A stretch of 33,344 nucleotides of DNA from an uncultured Collinsella sp. (GTDB lineage: Bacteria; Actinomycetota; Coriobacteriia; Coriobacteriales; Coriobacteriaceae), in the NCBI GenBank assembly GCA_958421655.1, contig CATZMG010000017.1, positions 1 to 33,344 on the forward strand, given 5' to 3'. Shown one piece after another: positions 30,250-33,344 of this stretch; the first letter of the stretch is position 1; each line of letters opens with the position of its first letter. A program made the position numbers and the translations under genes. The notes below the pieces were generated by a model. The model had not been told where the DNA came from. It saw only the letters and a list, made by a program, of their open reading frames with translations, and searched no databases.

Positions 30250-31257
30250 TCAGGAGTCTGCGTAGGGTTTTGTGGTTGGTATACCGTAGCCGCGCATCAT
30301 GGAGCCGAATGTTTTGACATCGTAGGTGTCTGAGAGCTTGAAATGAATGACGTTGTGGCCCATGGCACGCAGGTTCGCGTCGCGCATGAGGGCAGCTCGA
30401 TAGGTTTTTGCCGCAATATGTTCCGGATCATTTTGGGACTCGTCCTCGAACTTGCCTAGTCCATGCAGCTCAGCCAGCATCCAAGAGCCGTTTGGCATCT
30501 GCCAGCCGTAATCTGCCAAATAATAGCCGGCGTTTCCCGGTCGAGTGATTTCAACCTGAAGTTCGGGTGTGGCAACTCCCGCCAGAATCATTGCCGCCCG
30601 TGCTTCGGATTCTCCACCGTTATCCGATCTGCCATCCATATGTTCAAAAACGTCAAATGCGCGTGCGATGCCATGCAGTCCGCGGCAGTTCGCTTGTGCA
30701 TATGCACGCAATTCTTCACGCTCGACACCGTACTCACGAGCCAACCCGTCGACATAGCCTAGTGCATATCGGAAAGCGCTCGTTCGGGCGATGTCGACCA
30801 CCGTGCGATATGGATCCGTTAACGTAAACGGGCCGAGCTGCCATACGTCGCCCGGCCGCCAGCGTCGGTATTCAACGAATTCGTACATATCGCGTCTGGT
30901 GGAACGCGGCAGCAGCACTTGCACCTTGTCGAGAAGCGAATATGCAGAACCGATGCCATAGAGCAGTGCCGCCGTTGCTCCACAAAACACGGCATCCGGT
31001 TCAACGACCGCAATAGCGGATGCCAATTGAAAGATGCGATCTTCGACGCCGAGGTCATTCCAATACGCGGAATCAGCGTAGACATGGTTGTAGAGTCGAA
31101 TAATCATCTCTTTTTGCATGAGCGCGTAGGCACAGCGTTCATCCCATTTTTTGGTAGCCACAAACAGGTGCCCGCCATGATGGGCCTCGAATAACCGGAA
31201 GAACAGCTCTACTTGCGGTTTGGAACAGCGTTTATCATGACTCATTTTCGACCCCAT
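30250..31257 (-). CDS. AbiEi-like / DUF559-like protein of unknown function
   Basis: The 335-residue protein resembles a common actinobacterial architecture. The N-terminal half looks like the AbiEi antitoxin/transcription-factor type: PDAVFCGATAALLYGI, then a pattern of the kind FTLTDPYRTVVDIARTSAF and YVDGLAREYGVEREELRAY. The C-terminal part resembles a DUF559/Vsr-like PD-(D/E)XK fold: GESEARAAMILAGV, ADYGWQMPNGSWMLAELHG and LGKFED give a possible E, D, E-x-x-x-x-K set, but the E-x-K spacing is unusual. Whether it is nuclease, regulator or antitoxin is unknown, and I see no AbiEii partner. Starts at 31257 or 31245 are both possible; neither has a good ribosome site. It may be part of a mobile or defence-related patch. 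Confidence 0.65.
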   Translation of the reverse strand: MGSKMSHDKRCSKPQVELFFRLFEAHHGGHLFVATKKWDERCAYALMQKEMIIRLYNHVYADSAYWNDLGVEDRIFQLASAIAVVEPDAVFCGATAALLYGIGSAYSLLDKVQVLLPRSTRRDMYEFVEYRRWRPGDVWQLGPFTLTDPYRTVVDIARTSAFRYALGYVDGLAREYGVEREELRAYAQANCRGLHGIARAFDVFEHMDGRSDNGGESEARAAMILAGVATPELQVEITRPGNAGYYLADYGWQMPNGSWMLAELHGLGKFEDESQNDPEHIAAKTYRAALMRDANLRAMGHNVIHFKLSDTYDVKTFGSMMRGYGIPTTKPYADS

Positions 31258-31429
31258 GGTCTTGAGGGGGAGTGAATGACACTACGCTAACCCATATTTG
31301 GTCCGCCAGACCTTGCCATGAACTGACCAAAAGCTTGACGGGGCAGGTCAGAGTCATGAATCAGAGCCAAACATATCGGCAAACGGTTGATTAGTGTCCC
31401 TCGGCGGCACTAATCAAAACCCTTACAGA
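31258..31429. other. Gene-free spacer with inverted repeats
   Basis: A perfect 10-bp inverted repeat, TTGATTAGTG (31387-31396) and CACTAATCAA (31408-31417), lies just before repeat copy 3. A weaker dyad, CTGACC and GGTCAG with flanking ATGA/TCAT, spans about 31319-31358. No T-run supports termination. The promoter of the minus-strand gene at 30250-31257 should be in this interval, but I cannot define it. Confidence 0.5.
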
Positions 31430-31498
31430 AAGTTGCGGTGAAATAGTTCCTGAAAAGCTCGAATGAGCCTAAATCCAGGAACTATTTCACCGCAACTT
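31430..31498. repeat. Palindromic repeat, copy 3
   Basis: Perfect 23-base arms (31430-31452 and 31476-31498) share AAGTTGCGGTGAAATAGTTCC with copy 2. The loop is larger and holds its own small hairpin, GCTC-GAAT-GAGC (31457-31468). It lies 15 bases beyond the stop codon of the PIN toxin gene on the minus strand. GGGGGGG follows the right arm, matching GGTGGGG after copy 1. Confidence 0.95.
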
Positions 31499-31513
31499 AG
31501 GGGGGGAATGGGG

Positions 31514-31969
31514 CTAGTGGCGGGGTTGGTGGCGGAGCTTGTCGATGGTGGAGTCGGTGCTGCGGTTGTGGGCTTCGGCTGCGGTTTGGCGCTTGCGGCG
31601 GTAGTCGATCATGCCCTGGATGATGGGCTTGCCAAAGCTCACGACATCATCGTTGTAGATGGCGGTTCGGGCTGCGAGGAGGCAGTCGCTAAAGTCCATA
31701 TGCGTTTTGCCAAAGAGTTTGACGGCAAGGGCGACAACGGTGGGCTCGTCGACCATGACGTCATCGAGCAGCCTTTTCATGGCCGCAGCAATCTCAACGC
31801 GGGGAACCTTATAGACGTCGCGTAGCGTGACCACGACGTGCGTGATGATTTCGGGGTAGACGCGAGCGGTGCGCGTGGCGATGACCTTGGCGGCGCGCGG
31901 TGACAGGACCTCGTCGTCGTCAAGCAGGTAGCGTAGGATGACGGTCTCGTCGATGATGGTGCTACTCAT
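31514..31969 (-). CDS. PIN-domain toxin (putative ribonuclease)
   Basis: The 151-residue protein has a PIN-like acidic set: D7 in STIIDETVILRYLLDDD, E40 in RVYPEIITHVVVTL, and D92/D95 in HMDFSDCLLAAR, with NDDVVSFGK after it. PIN toxins are Mg-dependent RNases that cleave tRNA, rRNA or mRNA. The start ATG 31969 overlaps the end of the upstream antitoxin gene by 8 bases, the usual toxin-antitoxin order and coupling; GAGGAAG lies eight bases upstream. The C-terminal tail (after about residue 125) is basic and poorly conserved. The target is unknown. Repeat copy 3 sits just past its stop codon. Confidence 0.82.
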   Translation of the reverse strand: MSSTIIDETVILRYLLDDDEVLSPRAAKVIATRTARVYPEIITHVVVTLRDVYKVPRVEIAAAMKRLLDDVMVDEPTVVALAVKLFGKTHMDFSDCLLAARTAIYNDDVVSFGKPIIQGMIDYRRKRQTAAEAHNRSTDSTIDKLRHQPRH

Positions 31970-32285
31970 GGATATCTACTTCCTCGGGACCCAAAATCGA
32001 ATCGTCGCTTTCTGTAGCAAGGTACTCAATCCAGGCGTTACGCTCCTCGGAGCGGCGATTGGGGTCCCCATATGCTTTGAGCGATCCATAGGCGGCGGTG
32101 CCGTCCTTTGAGCGCACGGCGACCGGCTGAAAGGGAAGCTTGCGCATCAAAATGCTCTGCGCGACAAAAAGACGGACGGCCTCGGCGAGCGATGTGCCCA
32201 TGGCGTCGTAGAGACGCTCGGCATGTTGCTTGTCTTCCTCGCGAATGCGCACCTGCAGGATGGCTCGTTTTTGAGTCGATGACAT
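31962..32285 (-). CDS. RelB/DinJ-family antitoxin
   Basis: The 107-residue protein has a ribbon-helix-helix N-terminus of the RelB/DinJ type: AILQVRIREEDKQHAERLYDAMGTSLAEAVRLFVAQSI, read as beta strand then two helices (about residues 8-45), followed by LPFQPV. It should bind DNA as a dimer and neutralise the downstream toxin through its C-terminal half. ATG 32285 has GGGAGG six bases upstream; a GTG at 32288 is the alternative. Its last codons overlap the toxin start. A promoter with an inverted repeat lies directly upstream and suggests autorepression. Confidence 0.86.
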   Translation of the reverse strand: MSSTQKRAILQVRIREEDKQHAERLYDAMGTSLAEAVRLFVAQSILMRKLPFQPVAVRSKDGTAAYGSLKAYGDPNRRSEERNAWIEYLATESDDSILGPEEVDIHE

Positions 32286-32311
32286 CACTGGCCTCCCTTA
32301 ATGAGCGTGCA

Positions 32312-32351
32312 ATATGAATAGTCATATACAGCAACGGCTAATAATAGCCAA
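32312..32351 (-). promoter_or_regulatory. Promoter and operator of the toxin-antitoxin pair
   Basis: On the minus strand, TTGGCT (32351-32346) and TATATG (32328-32323) are separated by 17 bases. The inverted repeat ATATGA-ATAG-TCATAT (32312-32327) overlaps the -10, and a GGCT/AGCC dyad (32337-32350) overlaps the -35. This is where a ribbon-helix-helix antitoxin would be expected to repress. Confidence 0.6.
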
Positions 32352-32713
32352 TCTTACAACCACTACTTTATTGCACTAGAGTAATTGAGTGTAAACGATA
32401 TTACAAACGTACTACATCCTTCAGAAATGAGCGTGAAATCTTTCTTGGGCGTACGCGTGTAATACACTTGCCTTTATAGCTTCCAGAGAATAATCCCAAC
32501 CAGCCCAAACCCCTGCAATACACTCGTATTGCAGGGCCTATGCTCAAGTTTGCCCCCTGCAACTGCGTATATTTAACCTGTATATCGTTGGAGAAACTCT
32601 ACCGAGTGCATGTTTCGCCGCATGCATTCGATACGTCGATGCCAGGCCACGGGCGGCTTGGGTCAATGTCGACAGGGTCTCTCCGACAAGGGATTCAGGA
32701 GGGAGTGAACAAC
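32352..32713. other. AT-rich spacer before the HydN-like gene
   Basis: No protein gene is supported. The stretch 32352-32480 is markedly AT-rich. A perfect 11-bp inverted repeat, CCCTGCAATAC-ACTC-GTATTGCAGGG (32511-32536), has no T-run on the plus strand and only GTTTGGG on the minus, so an operator or a weak terminator are both possible. AGGAGGGAG (32697-32705) is the ribosome site of the next gene. A defined promoter for that gene is not visible. Confidence 0.45.
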
Positions 32714-33232
32714 ATGGGTAATAAGCGAGTCGTAGCCGATTCTTCGCGCTGCATTGGGTGTCAAACCTGCATGGCGGCGTGTATCGAGGCGCACGACATC
32801 CCCGGTAACATCGCCGCGCCGCGCCTGCGCGTGACGCGTACGTACGAGATCTCCGCACCGGTGGCTTGCCATCACTGCGAGGATGCCCCGTGCGCGAAGG
32901 CCTGTCCTACGGGCGCCTTGTTCTTTGATCCAAAGAACCATCGCATCGGCGTCAACGAGGACAACTGCATCGGCTGCAAGAGCTGCGTCATGGCATGCCC
33001 TTTTGGCGCCGTGAGCGTGGCGACCACGCAGGTCCCCGTCTTGATGGGCGACGTTCGCGTGGGTTCGCAGACCAAGAGCTTCGTGCTCAAGTGCGACCTG
33101 TGCGTGGACCGTCCCGGCGGTCCAGCGTGTGCCGAGGCGTGCCCGACCAAGGGCCTCACCCTGGTAGACGAGGAGCGCCTGGCGGAGCTGACTGCCGAGC
33201 GTGCCCGCGCCACCATCGAAAACGAGGCGTAG
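32714..33232 (+). CDS. HydN-like 4Fe-4S dicluster electron-transfer protein
   Basis: The 172-residue ferredoxin-like protein has four cysteine groups: C13-C16-C19-C23 (RCIGCQTCMAACIEAHDI), CHHCEDAPCAKACPTGAL, CIGCKSCVMACPFGAV, and CDLC with PACAEACP near the end. This is the HydN/HycB/DmsB-type pattern for four [4Fe-4S] clusters in the cytoplasm. There is no Tat signal or membrane anchor. It would carry electrons from a molybdoenzyme, most likely the formate dehydrogenase whose first codons follow 76 bases later. Start: ATG 32714 behind AGGAGGGAG, eight bases away. Longer in-frame extensions upstream lack a ribosome site. Confidence 0.92.
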   Translation: MGNKRVVADSSRCIGCQTCMAACIEAHDIPGNIAAPRLRVTRTYEISAPVACHHCEDAPCAKACPTGALFFDPKNHRIGVNEDNCIGCKSCVMACPFGAVSVATTQVPVLMGDVRVGSQTKSFVLKCDLCVDRPGGPACAEACPTKGLTLVDEERLAELTAERARATIENEA

Positions 33233-33269
33233 GCGGGCGGCCATACAGGCCCAATGATTGTCAAATAAG

Positions 33270-33285
33270 TACCGAGTATTCGGTA
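33270..33285 (+). other. Small hairpin before the last gene
   Basis: TACCGA-GTAT-TCGGTA forms a 6-bp stem in the 76-base gap after the HydN-like gene, 23 bases before the next start and upstream of its AAGGAAGGAGGG ribosome site. Confidence 0.4.
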
Positions 33286-33308
33286 GCAGAGAAAGGAAGG
33301 AGGGTGTC

Positions 33309-33344
33309 ATGGAGAAGCATAAAGTGATCTGCCCGTATTGCGGC
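33309..33344 (+). CDS. Start of a molybdoenzyme gene, probably formate dehydrogenase H (partial)
   Basis: Only twelve codons are visible: MEKHKVICPYCG, behind a very strong ribosome site (AAGGAAGGAGGG). The VICPYCG start matches the first cysteines of the N-terminal [4Fe-4S] motif (CPYCxxGC) of formate dehydrogenase alpha subunits such as FdhF. The HydN-like gene directly upstream supports this. FdhF is usually a selenoprotein with a molybdopterin cofactor, which would agree with selD and the molybdenum genes in the window. Nitrate reductase or other Mo-bis-MGD enzymes remain possible. Confidence 0.6.
   Translation, partial: MEKHKVICPYCG

Noticed and set aside
30118..31498. CRISPR array
   Set aside because: The repeats are two long palindromes 1.2 kb apart with a gene between them, and there are no regular spacers or cas genes.
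31463..31825. A plus-strand open frame opposite the PIN toxin
   Set aside because: It begins inside repeat copy 3, has a Gly/Ala/Val-rich low-information sequence and conflicts with the overlapping toxin-antitoxin pair.
29966..32400. Integrated element using tRNA-Gly as attachment site
   Set aside because: I found no second copy of the tRNA 3' end downstream and no integrase, so an attachment pair cannot be supported within the window.

Overview
The window looks like the chromosome of an anaerobic, GC-rich gut actinomycete of the class Coriobacteriia, most likely Collinsella or a close relative. This is an inference from codon use, TTG/GTG starts, Tat-type lipoproteins and an anaerobic gene set built on molybdenum, selenium and Fe-S clusters; no marker was compared against a database.

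Layout. Positions 1-426 hold the 3' end of rpsA (ribosomal protein S1), followed by the RNase P RNA gene (770-1125). The next block (1209-9076) is mostly housekeeping: a YigZ/IMPACT protein, a C_GCAxxG_C_C redox protein divergent from an O-acetylhomoserine sulfhydrylase, an MFS exporter, xanthine phosphoribosyltransferase, a small GGQ release-factor-like protein, a lipid kinase and a CLC anion transporter. From 9286 to 14699 lies a molybdenum block: moeA-mogA, then modABC behind a promoter rich in dyads. ModB carries an unusual extracytoplasmic N-terminal domain.

The most interesting segment is 14842-28356, all on the plus strand. A 250-base leader (small ORF with a strong ribosome site, hairpins, a terminator-like hairpin and possible alternative pairing over the ribosome site) precedes a double-cubane-cluster (DCCP) reductase homologue. 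Then come a complete Dpp/Opp-type ABC importer, a second DCCP homologue and the ATP-dependent activator expected to feed them electrons. Without a strong terminator in between, the series continues into a glycosyltransferase, selD (itself a selenoprotein with an in-frame TGA and a SECIS-like hairpin), yedF, a DUF3343 gene and an EF2568-type cysteine desulfurase. I read this as an uptake-and-reduction system joined to selenium supply; its substrate is unknown.

After a BrnQ transporter come two tRNA genes (Pro-TGG, Gly-TCC) with a near-consensus promoter. A small accessory patch follows (30118-32351): an AbiEi/DUF559-like gene, a RelB/DinJ antitoxin with a PIN toxin, and two copies of a long palindromic repeat whose third copy is at 6530. 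The window ends with a HydN-like polyferredoxin and the first codons of what is probably a formate dehydrogenase H, which would use both the molybdenum and the selenium machinery encoded here.
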